21,463 nucleotides of DNA from UBA1563 sp041667115 (GTDB taxonomy: Bacteria; Bacteroidota; Ignavibacteria; Ignavibacteriales; Ignavibacteriaceae), in NCBI GenBank assembly GCA_041667115.1, contig JBAYFO010000064.1, forward strand, positions 1 to 21,463, read 5' to 3'. Within the stretch, counting starts at the first letter, position 1, and each line of letters begins with the position of its first letter. Below the pieces are notes generated by a model. It had not been told where the DNA came from. It saw nothing but the letters and a program-made list of their open reading frames with translations, and made no database searches. Made by a program: the position numbers and the translations under genes. Of this stretch, positions 9,074-17,246 are shown piece by piece.

Positions 9074-10090
9074 ATGAAAAAAAACACTTTAGCTTTGCTC
9101 ATTACATTTTTACTCGCAACACAAATAGTCTTTGCGCAAAGTAAAACCGGAACGACAATCGGGCAATTCTTGAAAATTGAGCCGAGTGCAAGAGCTGCCG
9201 CTATTGGAAATTCAGGCACAGCACTTTATGGCGAAGCTGTTGCTTCCTACTATAACCCGGCTAGTTTGGGAAGATTAGAACATTCTGATTTTCAGTTCAC
9301 CTACAATAGCTGGCTTGCAGACATCGTTTACAACTACGCTATTGCCGCTGTGAAGATAGAAAACATCGGAATATTTTCTTTGCAGGTCACTTCTCTCAAC
9401 TCCGGTGAAATTGATGTTAGGACAGTTGAACAACCTCTTGGAACAGGTGAAAAATATACTGTTAATAATTTTGCCATCGGTCTCGGTTACGGATTAATGC
9501 TTACAGATCGCGTTTCAATCGGTATGCAAGTGAACTATCTACAAGAATCAATTTGGCACAGTGCGCTTACTGATGTATCATTTAATTTCGGGGTACAATA
9601 CCAGGTTGAAAAAGATGGATTAATGTTTGGAGCAAGCGTTGCTAATTTTGGTCCCCGTGCAAAATATGACGGAAGAGACCTTTACATCAACTATGATTTT
9701 GATCCGAAAAAATATGGTGATAACGATAAACTTCCTGCCGAACTTCGGACTGATTCCTATTCTCTTCCAACGCTCTTCCGGGTGGGAATTGCTTACCCGC
9801 TCACAATTAACGAATCGAACAAAGTCCTTTTTGCTATTGATGCTACGCATCCGAATGATAGCTACGAAAGATTAAACCTTGGGGCAGAATGGAATTTCTT
9901 GAATACATTTACAGTGCGCGGCGGTTACCGTGATTTATTTTTGCAGGACTCTGAAGGAGGATTAATGCTTGGTTGTGGTGCAGCATATGAATTCTCTCCC
10001 GGTCTTAACATCCGCTTTGACTACGGTTGGAGTGACTACGGAAGATTAAATCAAACGCATCGATTTACACTTGGGATAGGATTCAACTAA
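9074..10090 (+). CDS. PorV/PorQ-family outer-membrane beta-barrel protein
   Basis: A 338-residue protein with a signal peptide (MKKNTLALLITFLLATQIVFAQ) and the hallmark N-terminal motif of the PorV/PorQ family: GQFLKIEPSARAAAIGNSGTA, followed by SYYNPASLGRLE. The remainder is alternating amphipathic strands of a FadL-like barrel (VSFNFGVQY, VRGGYRDLFLQ, IRFDYGWSDYG) ending in an aromatic-rich strand FTLGIGF. In T9SS bacteria, PorV is the shuttle that carries cargo to the surface attachment complex, and PorQ is a related component. This copy sits inside a carbohydrate locus, beside two T9SS-sorted proteins, so it may be a dedicated partner rather than the housekeeping PorV. Its stop codon overlaps by one base an ATG in the next gene. 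Substrate or cargo specificity is unproven. Confidence 0.88.
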   Translation: MKKNTLALLITFLLATQIVFAQSKTGTTIGQFLKIEPSARAAAIGNSGTALYGEAVASYYNPASLGRLEHSDFQFTYNSWLADIVYNYAIAAVKIENIGIFSLQVTSLNSGEIDVRTVEQPLGTGEKYTVNNFAIGLGYGLMLTDRVSIGMQVNYLQESIWHSALTDVSFNFGVQYQVEKDGLMFGASVANFGPRAKYDGRDLYINYDFDPKKYGDNDKLPAELRTDSYSLPTLFRVGIAYPLTINESNKVLFAIDATHPNDSYERLNLGAEWNFLNTFTVRGGYRDLFLQDSEGGLMLGCGAAYEFSPGLNIRFDYGWSDYGRLNQTHRFTLGIGFN

Positions 10091-10091
10091 T

Positions 10092-10096
10092 GGAAG
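10092..10096 (+). promoter_or_regulatory. Ribosome binding site deciding the GH144-like start
   Basis: GGAAG is followed by five bases and then ATG at 10102. The upstream in-frame ATG at 10090 overlaps the previous stop codon and would add four residues, but only a weak AGGA precedes it. Starting at 10102 gives a standard signal peptide. Confidence 0.5.
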
Positions 10097-10101
10097 TATT
10101 T

Positions 10102-11496
10102 ATGAAAAGATGGGTTCTTTCTTTTTTTATACTACTCAATTTTGTTCCGATGGTTCTTACAAATGGACAAGTAACCGGAGAACAAAAAATTAATTATACT
10201 CCATCAAAAGAGGAATGTGCTTTCCTGGATTCAGTTCAATATTACTCATTTCAATTTTTTATCAACGAAGTAAATTTTAAGAACGGTTTGATGAAGGATA
10301 GAAGCGCTGAAGCATCACCCGCAAGTATTGCTGCTACGGGATTTGCAATTCCGATTTGGGCGCTCGGTTCAGAGAAAGGGTGGATGAGTAGAGATTCAGC
10401 CGTTCAAATTACTCTTAACCTTTTCCGGTTTCTTCTAAATTCGGAACAGAGCACTGATGACAGCGCAACCGGGTATCAAGGATTTTATTATCATTTTCTT
10501 GATATGAAAACCGGAAAAAGAATTTGGAATTGCGAACTCTCTTCCATCGATACCGGTCTGCTTTTAGCCGGAATCCGTTTTGCGAAACAATTCTACACAT
10601 TAAAAAACACAAAAGAGATAGAGATAAGATATTTAGCTGACGCTTTAACAAAACGTATCAACTGGTCGTTTTTTGAAATTAAAACCAATGGACCATATAA
10701 ACACACAATCTCACTCGGTTGGGACAAAAAAAACGGTTTTAATTCTTTAGGATGGTGGGGATATACCGAAGCGCTGTTCCTTTATGTTTTGTCTGCAGGA
10801 GCAGAAATGCCAAATGTAGATAAAGGGTATTCAGCGTGGTTAAATTTTTATCAATGGCGGGAACCTTATGGCAAAGGTTCCGGTCATGTTGTTTTCCCTG
10901 CTTTATTTGTTCATCAGTTTTCTTTATTGTGGATTGATTTTAGAAACATCTATGATTCCTACATGGCTGCAAAGAAGATTGATTACTTCGAAAATTCAAG
11001 ACGTGCAACGTATGTGCAAAGAAAATATGCAATTGATAATCCAAACGGCTGGATTGGATATGATTCTTTAACCTGGGGTTTATCAGCGTGTGATGGACCT
11101 GATGGAAGGTATAATTTTGATGGGAAGGAATTTTTTGGTTATTCCGCTCGCGGTACTTCCGGTCCCGATTCAACTTTTGACGACGGTACAATTGCTCCGT
11201 ATGCTTCCGCTTCGTCCATTCCTTTTGCACCGGAAATTTGCATCCCTACCTTATATTCGATGTACCAAAGGTATGCGAATAAAGGGTTGTGGAGAAAGTA
11301 TGGCTTTGTTGATTCTTTTAATCTTACGGTTAACTGGTTTGATCGTGATGTGCTTGGGATAGATCAAGGACCAATGCTTTTAATGATCGAGAACTATAAA
11401 AGCGGTTTTGTTTGGAAATATCTTATGAAGGATGAACTTGTTCAGAATGGTTTAAAACGATTAGGGTTTTCGGAGTTAAATTTTCCCTGTAAATAA
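10102..11496 (+). CDS. GH144-like glucoamylase-family glycoside hydrolase (candidate endo-beta-1,2-glucanase)
   Basis: A 464-residue exported enzyme of the Pfam glycoamylase family, about the size of characterised GH144 endo-beta-1,2-glucanases. A signal peptide (MKRWVLSFFILLNFVPMVLT) is followed by an (alpha/alpha)6-barrel-type domain. Family signatures are visible in order: SPASIAATGFAIPIWALGSE, ELSSIDTGLLLAGI with Asp near residue 150, GWWGYTEALFLYVLSAG, PALFVHQFSLLWIDFR, YFENSRRATYVQRKYAI from about 295, WGLSACDGPDG near 324, and DGTIAPYASASSIPFAPEI near 360-380. No T9SS domain and no lipobox is seen, so periplasmic action is likely, on oligosaccharides delivered by the TonB receptor. In this family GH144 members cut beta-1,2-glucan, but the same fold occurs in cyclic glucan synthases, so the linkage is probable rather than certain. 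It is the last gene of the locus. Confidence 0.85.
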   Translation: MKRWVLSFFILLNFVPMVLTNGQVTGEQKINYTPSKEECAFLDSVQYYSFQFFINEVNFKNGLMKDRSAEASPASIAATGFAIPIWALGSEKGWMSRDSAVQITLNLFRFLLNSEQSTDDSATGYQGFYYHFLDMKTGKRIWNCELSSIDTGLLLAGIRFAKQFYTLKNTKEIEIRYLADALTKRINWSFFEIKTNGPYKHTISLGWDKKNGFNSLGWWGYTEALFLYVLSAGAEMPNVDKGYSAWLNFYQWREPYGKGSGHVVFPALFVHQFSLLWIDFRNIYDSYMAAKKIDYFENSRRATYVQRKYAIDNPNGWIGYDSLTWGLSACDGPDGRYNFDGKEFFGYSARGTSGPDSTFDDGTIAPYASASSIPFAPEICIPTLYSMYQRYANKGLWRKYGFVDSFNLTVNWFDRDVLGIDQGPMLLMIENYKSGFVWKYLMKDELVQNGLKRLGFSELNFPCK

Positions 11497-11580
11497 CATT
11501 ATTCTTTGAACCTTGAATAAAACAAATCCTTGCCAATACGCTTTACCTTGTTCTTATTCACATTCTACGCTTTTTTACAG

Positions 11581-11588
11581 TATATTTG
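11581..11588 (+). promoter_or_regulatory. Bacteroidota-type -7 box before the helicase gene
   Basis: TATATTTG matches the TAnnTTTG -7 consensus of Bacteroidota primary-sigma promoters. No TTTG -33 element is seen at the proper distance, so support is partial. A start of transcription just downstream would leave a leader of about 30 bases before the TTG at 11628, and would exclude the TTG at 11586, which lies inside the box. Confidence 0.35.
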
Positions 11589-11627
11589 TACACTAATTGT
11601 TTTCTTTCATTTAAAAAGTTGTACACA

Positions 11628-13181
11628 TTGATTAAAAAGATCGCTGCAAAGCTGAAAAAATTTCTTGGAAGTAAATCCAAAGTTGCTAAAGTTACCCCCG
11701 TTGACTCTGCCAAAAGTAAAACAATATCGCCACCTCAAACCAAAGCGCACCACGCTGAAAAACCGGTCGTTACTCATCCACCGCGTAAGCCATACAAAAA
11801 AGAAACTCGTGAAGAATACCGGCTGCGTCATGAAAAACTGTTGAAGAACCAACCCGAGGTTGCTAAAACAGCAGTTGCAATTCCAACTGAAGAGTGGGAC
11901 GACACTGTTTATAAAGTTGATGCAATTGAAGGTAAAACCCGGTTTCATGATCTAGGGGTAGCAAAAGAAATTCTTCACGCTGTTTACGATTTGGGATTTC
12001 AATATTGTTCTCAAGTTCAGGCAGAAGTCCTTCCTAAAGCTATGGCCGGTGAAGATATTACCGCACAAGCGCAGACCGGAACAGGGAAGACGGCAGCATT
12101 TCTTATTACAATTTTTAATCACGTGCTAAAACACCCGATAAAAGAAAAACGCGATCCGGGAACCCCGCGTGCGCTTATCCTTGCTCCTACACGTGAACTG
12201 GTCCTTCAAATTGAAAAAGACGCGCGAGGGCTGGGCAGGTATATTCCACTTTCTATTCTTTCTCTATTGGGTGGAATGGATTATCGAAAGCAGCAAAGCA
12301 CCTTGCGGAATGAACCATGTGATGTATTGATATGCACGCCGGGCAGACTAATTGATTTTATGCAGAAGAACTTAGTGAATTTGGGAAAAGTCGAAATTCT
12401 TATTATCGATGAAGCCGATAGAATGCTTGACATGGGATTCATTCCCGATGTTAAAAGGATTGTTGGACATACCCCGGCAAAAGCCAACCGCCAGACAATG
12501 TTTTTTAGCGCAACGCTCACCGGCGATGTAAAGCGTCTTGCGGAATCATGGACTAGGCATGCCAGTGAAATAATTATTAAACCCGATGATGTAGCCGTCC
12601 AAAGTATTGAGCAAATAACCTACATAACTACCATTGATGAAAAACCAACGCTTCTTTACAATATCATCATGCAAAAAAAATTGGAACGGGTACTGGTTTT
12701 TGTAAATAGAAAAGATGACGCCAAACGGCTTAAAGAAAAATTTGATATCTATGGAATTAGCTGCGCACTGCTTTCGGGAGACATTGAACAAAACCAGCGA
12801 ATTAAGAGATTGGAAAGATTTAGAGAAGGGAAGATACGTGTTCTTGTTGCTACTGATGTCGCTTCACGCGGTATTCATGTTGAAGCGATTTCGCATGTGA
12901 TAAATTATAATATGCCGCAGGATGTTGAAGAATATGTACATCGTATTGGTAGAACGGGCCGAGCGGGGGCTTCAGGCATCTCAATAAGTTTTGCTGATGA
13001 AGACGATTCGCATGAAATTAAGAAGTTAGAAGAATTCCTCGGGAAGAAAATTGAATTTAAGTTCCCCGAGGAGGAGCTTCTTGTTGCAATTCCGGAGAAG
13101 CATAAGACCATTGAACATAAAAGACCTCCGCAAAAACCGTTTAATAAAAAACCTTATAGAGGTCCAAGCAGAAGAAGATAG
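11628..13181 (+). CDS. DEAD-box ATP-dependent RNA helicase, RhlB-like
   Basis: A 517-residue RNA helicase, with all superfamily 2 motifs in order: Q motif near FQYCSQVQAEVLP, motif I AQTGTGKT at 148-155, PTRELVLQ, GG, TPGRLIDF, DEAD at 261-264, SAT, VFVNRK, ATDVASRG and HRIGRTGRAG. The block SGISISFADEDD and the GRLIDF-NLGKV region resemble RhlB, whose role is RNA unwinding with RNase E and in cold-adapted RNA decay. A Lys/Pro-rich N-terminal extension of about 95 residues and a basic tail (ending RGPSRRR) should bind RNA. No ATG exists upstream of the conserved core, so the start is non-ATG: TTG at 11628 (giving an IKKIAAKLKKFLG amphipathic start) is chosen over TTG 11619 and TTG 11586. The exact start is uncertain; the enzyme call is not. 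Confidence 0.93.
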   Translation: MIKKIAAKLKKFLGSKSKVAKVTPVDSAKSKTISPPQTKAHHAEKPVVTHPPRKPYKKETREEYRLRHEKLLKNQPEVAKTAVAIPTEEWDDTVYKVDAIEGKTRFHDLGVAKEILHAVYDLGFQYCSQVQAEVLPKAMAGEDITAQAQTGTGKTAAFLITIFNHVLKHPIKEKRDPGTPRALILAPTRELVLQIEKDARGLGRYIPLSILSLLGGMDYRKQQSTLRNEPCDVLICTPGRLIDFMQKNLVNLGKVEILIIDEADRMLDMGFIPDVKRIVGHTPAKANRQTMFFSATLTGDVKRLAESWTRHASEIIIKPDDVAVQSIEQITYITTIDEKPTLLYNIIMQKKLERVLVFVNRKDDAKRLKEKFDIYGISCALLSGDIEQNQRIKRLERFREGKIRVLVATDVASRGIHVEAISHVINYNMPQDVEEYVHRIGRTGRAGASGISISFADEDDSHEIKKLEEFLGKKIEFKFPEEELLVAIPEKHKTIEHKRPPQKPFNKKPYRGPSRRR

Positions 13182-13239
13182 ATCAGAGTTTTTTTATCAG
13201 AGCAAAATCAGATCAATGGAAAACAATTATTAGAATAAG

Positions 13240-14214
13240 ATGAAAATATTATTTATCGGTGGAACTGGAGTAATAAGTTCTGCATGTTCGGAGTTATGCA
13301 TAGAAAGAGGATTTGATCTCTTTTTGCTAAACAGGAATCAATCGGTTAAAAAGCCTCACCCGGATGCAAAGGTCATTCTTGCGGATATCAGGGATGTCGA
13401 CACTGTGAAGGAAAAGCTTTCAAAAGAAAAATTTGATGTTGTGGTTGACTGGATTGCTTATTCCGAAGAACATGTGAAGAATGATTTTGAACTATTCAAC
13501 GACAGAACAGATCAATATATTTTTATAAGTTCTGCATCTACGTATCATAAGCCGCCCATCAAGGCACCTCTTACCGAAGACACGCCTCTTCACAATCCAT
13601 TCTGGGAATATTCGCAGAACAAAATCAATTGTGAAAATTATTTGATGCAAAAGTTTCATGAGCAAAAATTCCCGGCTACAATTTGCAGACCTTCGCACAC
13701 GTATGATAAAACTAGATTTCCTCTCTATGGAAACTTCACGGCATTTAATAGAATGAAGCTAAATAAAAATATTATTATTCATGGTGATGGGAAAACATTA
13801 TGGACGCTTACTAATGCAAAAGATTTTGCAAAGGGATTTATTGGATTGATCGGAAATCCCAAAACTATTGGTGAATCGTATCATATTACTTCGGACGAGG
13901 TATTAACATGGAATCAAATTGCTGAGACCATTGCAGCAGCTGCCGGTTTAGAATTGAAAATTACACACATGTCGGCTGAATTTATTTCAAAGTATGATGC
14001 AGAATGGGGAAGAAACATAACCGGCGATAAAGGATACGATACGACTTTTGATAATTCTAAAATCAGAAGCGTCGTTCCTGATTTCAAGGCAACCATTCCA
14101 TATCATGAAGGAGTAAAAGAAGTGATCGATTGGTATTCTGAAAAAGAAAACCAAATTGTAAATGCTGAAGTTGACCTGATGATGGATAAAATGATTGAGG
14201 ACTTTAAGCCATAA
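13240..14214 (+). CDS. NAD(P)-dependent epimerase/dehydratase-family oxidoreductase (extended SDR)
   Basis: A 324-residue cytoplasmic Rossmann-fold enzyme. The nucleotide loop GGTGVIS (residues 7-13) is a variant of GxxGxxG in which the third Gly is Ser, a form seen in one branch of SDR-like dehydratases. An acidic residue after the second strand is absent; an Asn-Arg (LLNRN) occupies that place, which hints at NADP preference. The catalytic YxxxK is Y124-K128 (YSQNK), with FISSASTYH supplying the active-site Ser region. A substrate-binding C-terminal part includes WTLTNAKDFAKGFIGL and YHITSDEVLTWNQIAE. It lies 58 bp after the helicase on the same strand and shares no obvious function with it. 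The substrate is unknown; a nucleotide sugar or a keto-sugar is the usual class. It is not closely alike to the second SDR gene further along. Confidence 0.82.
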   Translation: MKILFIGGTGVISSACSELCIERGFDLFLLNRNQSVKKPHPDAKVILADIRDVDTVKEKLSKEKFDVVVDWIAYSEEHVKNDFELFNDRTDQYIFISSASTYHKPPIKAPLTEDTPLHNPFWEYSQNKINCENYLMQKFHEQKFPATICRPSHTYDKTRFPLYGNFTAFNRMKLNKNIIIHGDGKTLWTLTNAKDFAKGFIGLIGNPKTIGESYHITSDEVLTWNQIAETIAAAAGLELKITHMSAEFISKYDAEWGRNITGDKGYDTTFDNSKIRSVVPDFKATIPYHEGVKEVIDWYSEKENQIVNAEVDLMMDKMIEDFKP

Positions 14215-14220
14215 CAAATA

Positions 14221-14316
14221 GGTGAAAATGTTTATGATATATTCATTTTACGAATGCTAATCAAAGGCAAATAGCCTGGGAGATGAATATTTTCAATTTC
14301 ACCCTTTCTTTTTACC
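14221..14316 (+). other. Nested inverted repeats in the SDR-porD gap (possible terminator or structured RNA)
   Basis: The 168-bp gap holds three nested pairings: outer GGTGAAA (14221-14227) with TTTCACC (14297-14303), middle ATATTCAT (14239-14246) with ATGAATAT (14283-14290), and inner AGGC (14265-14268) with GCCT (14274-14277). A T-rich run (CTTTCTTTTT) follows directly. The layout fits a long terminator for the SDR gene or a small structured RNA or leader before porD. No known riboswitch class is recognised. Confidence 0.4.
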
Positions 14317-14382
14317 GATATTTTTAGTAAGATTTCATCGTAAAAAATTTCTGCTCTGTAAAACTGATTTTGAGGATTGATT

Positions 14383-15261
14383 ATGAAGTTTATTCTTGGT
14401 TTACTTGTACTCTTAACTTTTTCTATGAAAGCGCAAGAACTACAAGCAACGGTTACGGTCCAATACGAAAATCTCCCCGTTCTTAATAAAGAAAGCCTCG
14501 TAAATTTTGCTCAAACGATTCAAGATTATTTAAATAATAATAGATTTACGGGGGCAGTTTGGAACAATCCTAAAATACAATGTACGTTCACGATATTTTT
14601 CTTGTCTGCTGCGGATGAAATTTCTTATACCGCACAGGTTTTTGTTGGCAGTCAACGTCCCGTTTACAATTCTACAAAAAATTCCCCGATGCTTACCATC
14701 CTTGATAATAATTGGAATTTCAGTTACGAAAAAAATCAGGCGCTCTATTTTAATCCTATGGTCAACAATTCAATAACAAGTTTTTTAGATTATTATGCTT
14801 ATCTGATTTTAGGAATGGATAACGATTCGTGGGAACAAATGAGCGGGACTCCTTATTTTTCTAAAGCGCTGGATATTGTTCACCTCGCATTAAGCAGTAA
14901 ATACAGCAAAGGATGGGATAAAAGCGCGGGGACTTATAACCGGCGCGACTTAGTTGAGGATATTTTAAATGAACGCTTTAGACCTTTCCGTGAAGCCATC
15001 TCCGGGTATCATTACGGGATTGATCTTTATGAAGTGAATAAAAGCAGTGGGCAAAAGAAAATTGTTGCGCTGATAAATGTCTTGCAGTCATTGAAATCGA
15101 AACTTGATTTGCGTAGCATTTTTATTAAAGTATTTTTTGACGCGAAATACCAGGAAATTATTGAATACTTGAAAGATTACCCCGATAAATCTATTTTCAA
15201 AACTTTAAAAGAGATCGATCCGCCACATGCAGGTAAGTACGATGAAATAATTTATCAGTGA
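14383..15261 (+). CDS. porD: Type IX secretion system protein PorD (DUF4835 family)
   Basis: A 292-residue exported protein that matches the DUF4835/PorD family along its length. A signal peptide (MKFILGLLVLLTFSMKAQ) is followed by ELQATVTVQYENL, QTIQDYLNNNRFT, IQCTFTIFFLS, the SQRPVYNST motif, LYFNPMVNN, FLDYYAYLILGMDNDSW, SKGWDKSAGTYNRRDLVEDI and, near the end, FIKVFFDAKYQEIIEY. PorD is a T9SS-associated periplasmic or outer-membrane factor, needed for export of CTD-tagged cargo in the systems where it was studied; its exact mechanism is unclear. This agrees with the T9SS-sorted cargo in the glycan locus. The ATG at 14383 has a GAGGA site six bases upstream, whereas the TTG at 14377 does not. 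The 3' end overlaps by 7 bp the 3' end of the convergent isomerase gene. Confidence 0.87.
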   Translation: MKFILGLLVLLTFSMKAQELQATVTVQYENLPVLNKESLVNFAQTIQDYLNNNRFTGAVWNNPKIQCTFTIFFLSAADEISYTAQVFVGSQRPVYNSTKNSPMLTILDNNWNFSYEKNQALYFNPMVNNSITSFLDYYAYLILGMDNDSWEQMSGTPYFSKALDIVHLALSSKYSKGWDKSAGTYNRRDLVEDILNERFRPFREAISGYHYGIDLYEVNKSSGQKKIVALINVLQSLKSKLDLRSIFIKVFFDAKYQEIIEYLKDYPDKSIFKTLKEIDPPHAGKYDEIIYQ

Positions 15262-17246
15262 AGTAATTCAATCGATAGAATTTCATCATTTTGATCTATC
15301 TGCAAAACCGTTTCTAATCCTTCTATAACATTTCCAAAAACGGTGTATCTTCCGTTTAAATGAGGATGATACGCTTGCATAACAAACCATTGTGAGCTTT
15401 CGGTATCTTTTCCGCTGCTCGCCATTCCAACAATTCCTTTTTGAAATTGATACGGAGAAAACTCGGAAATGATCGGAATATCTGAGCCTCCCCAGCCGGT
15501 ATTATCGGGATCACCACCCTGAATTACAAAAGCCGGAACAACGCGATGAAACTTCAATTCGTTAAAAAAGTTTTTTTCTGCTAGCAGACAAAAATTCCCA
15601 ACAGAAATAGGAGCCGCTTCCGGTTGAAATTGAATTACGAAATTTCCTTTGCTGGTTTTTACATTTGCCGCAGCATATTTGAAGGCTTCATTCCAAAGTG
15701 CCCCAAAATATTTGACATTGTTTTGCTGGGGAGTTTTCTTACCAAGTTTTGCCGCAGCAAATTTTACAATTGAATAAACGGATGAGGGAGTTAATGTTTT
15801 ACAAAATTTGTAGGCAGAATTTTTGTCAATCTTTTCAATCACTTTATAATAACTCTCAAGACTACCCGCAAAATTCAAATTGTTTATATTCCGGGTAGCA
15901 TCAGCTAAAATGATTCCGATGATTTTATCCTTATTCTTCTTAACGAAATCATCGGACAGCTCATCCAAAAGAGAAGTGGAAAGAGAAATATCTTTTTCCG
16001 CAAGCACTTTAAAAACAAAATCACTAAAGGGTTTCTTTTCGCTAAGATTTTTCTGATGTTTCAACAAAGAAGCAAGAATAAAAAGTTTATGCTCTTTTTT
16101 CTCAACGGGAAATTGGGTCATCAAATAATCATAAATATCTTGCGGCATGTAGTTTAGTTCGCCACAAGCTTGATAGATAAAACTTTTATTGATAAAGGGC
16201 TCATATTCGTTGATTAAATTTAGATCAATTGTTTGAAGCAGTTTAATGAAGGAAACGAACAATTCCCCGCGGGTTATTAAGGTAAGATTTTTATCCTTAA
16301 TATGAGTTCTGATAAATTGGAGAACACTTGCTTTGAGAGTATCATTTAACTGCATATCACGGAAGGATAGCGCTATTTGTCTTGCCACATTTGGATTTTT
16401 ATCAAAAAGTAATTGGAAAAGAAAATCTGCATTTTCTTTTCGTACAAAAGGGAAGTAAATACCTGTTTTTGCCGTCTCAATTCTGATAATGGGATTAACG
16501 TTAACACTCAACCTGTAAAGCAGTTCAATATCATTAGGGAAAAATTTTGCTTTGCGGAAAATTCCCAGCGCATTTTGGATAATAAATTCCGATGGAGTTT
16601 CTTTTTTAATTTCCGTTCGAATAATTTTTTCAACTAAAGAAAGCGTAAGAGAATCTGTTTTTCCCATCCGGTAGATTGTGAAAAGAGTTTCCTCAATTCC
16701 TTCATCTCCCCGGGTTAAAACACTTTGCAGTACTGCAATGCTTTCCGGTTCAGAAATCTTGCGGAGAGAAAAATTGTAAACGGCTAAAGCAAATCCAGCA
16801 TGGCTTAAAATTTTATTTTCCTTAACTAACAAAAGAAGTTTGGTCAAGTCGTTTTTGTCGCCGGTTTGTCCGAGTGCATCAAGAATAAGTTTTTGTCCTT
16901 CAACGTCCGGATATTTTTCAAACATTTGCCAAAGATATTCAGTTGATTTTTTGTTTTCTCCAAATTGTGCAAGAGCAAAACAAATCGTTTCGTAGTACTT
17001 TTGAAAATCCAAGGTGCAAATTTGAGGGACGAAGGAAGAGTCTTCCGAATGACTTATCGAAAGGAGAGCCGCAACTACTTCTCTTTCATCATGTGAAGTG
17101 AGATAAGCTGCGATAATTTTTTTGTCAAAAGTTCTGGTAAAAGTGGTTTTTACTAAAGCTTCATCACATTGGTTATATTGGCTATATGATGAAGCTGTAT
17201 AAAAAAGAAAAAATAATAAGCCGAAGAATCTAAACTGCAATCTCAT
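15255..17246 (-). CDS. HEAT-repeat protein with C-terminal cyclophilin-type peptidylprolyl isomerase domain
   Basis: A 663-residue exported protein. Residues 1-22 form a signal peptide (FFGLLFFLFYTASSYSQ). Residues about 30-500 are helical and carry HEAT-like repeats (for example REVVAALLSISHSEDSS and GQKLILDALGQTGDKNDL). The last 150 residues are a cyclophilin domain from about 515: TSKGNFVIQFQPEAAPISVG, FHRVVPAFVIQGGD with the catalytic Arg at 568, GIVGMASSGKDTESSQWFVM and GRYTVFGNVIEGLE. Family enzymes catalyse cis-trans isomerisation of prolyl bonds; the HEAT part probably binds client protein in the periplasm. The cyclophilin tryptophan that confers cyclosporin binding is replaced by Arg, as in many bacterial members. 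Its start overlaps the upstream GNAT gene by 17 bp, so the two are translationally coupled, on the same strand as spt. Confidence 0.88.
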   Translation of the reverse strand: MRLQFRFFGLLFFLFYTASSYSQYNQCDEALVKTTFTRTFDKKIIAAYLTSHDEREVVAALLSISHSEDSSFVPQICTLDFQKYYETICFALAQFGENKKSTEYLWQMFEKYPDVEGQKLILDALGQTGDKNDLTKLLLLVKENKILSHAGFALAVYNFSLRKISEPESIAVLQSVLTRGDEGIEETLFTIYRMGKTDSLTLSLVEKIIRTEIKKETPSEFIIQNALGIFRKAKFFPNDIELLYRLSVNVNPIIRIETAKTGIYFPFVRKENADFLFQLLFDKNPNVARQIALSFRDMQLNDTLKASVLQFIRTHIKDKNLTLITRGELFVSFIKLLQTIDLNLINEYEPFINKSFIYQACGELNYMPQDIYDYLMTQFPVEKKEHKLFILASLLKHQKNLSEKKPFSDFVFKVLAEKDISLSTSLLDELSDDFVKKNKDKIIGIILADATRNINNLNFAGSLESYYKVIEKIDKNSAYKFCKTLTPSSVYSIVKFAAAKLGKKTPQQNNVKYFGALWNEAFKYAAANVKTSKGNFVIQFQPEAAPISVGNFCLLAEKNFFNELKFHRVVPAFVIQGGDPDNTGWGGSDIPIISEFSPYQFQKGIVGMASSGKDTESSQWFVMQAYHPHLNGRYTVFGNVIEGLETVLQIDQNDEILSIELLH

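Noticed and set aside
10090..10101. ATG at 10090 as the GH144-like start
   Set aside because: The ATG at 10102 has a better spaced GGAAG site and gives a normal signal peptide.
11497..11580. Terminator after the GH144-like gene
   Set aside because: No stem of useful length followed by a T run was found; the end of this operon is not marked visibly.
11607..11948. 113-codon minus-strand open frame
   Set aside because: It is antisense to the helicase N-terminal extension; its open length reflects the composition of the Lys/Pro-rich coding strand.
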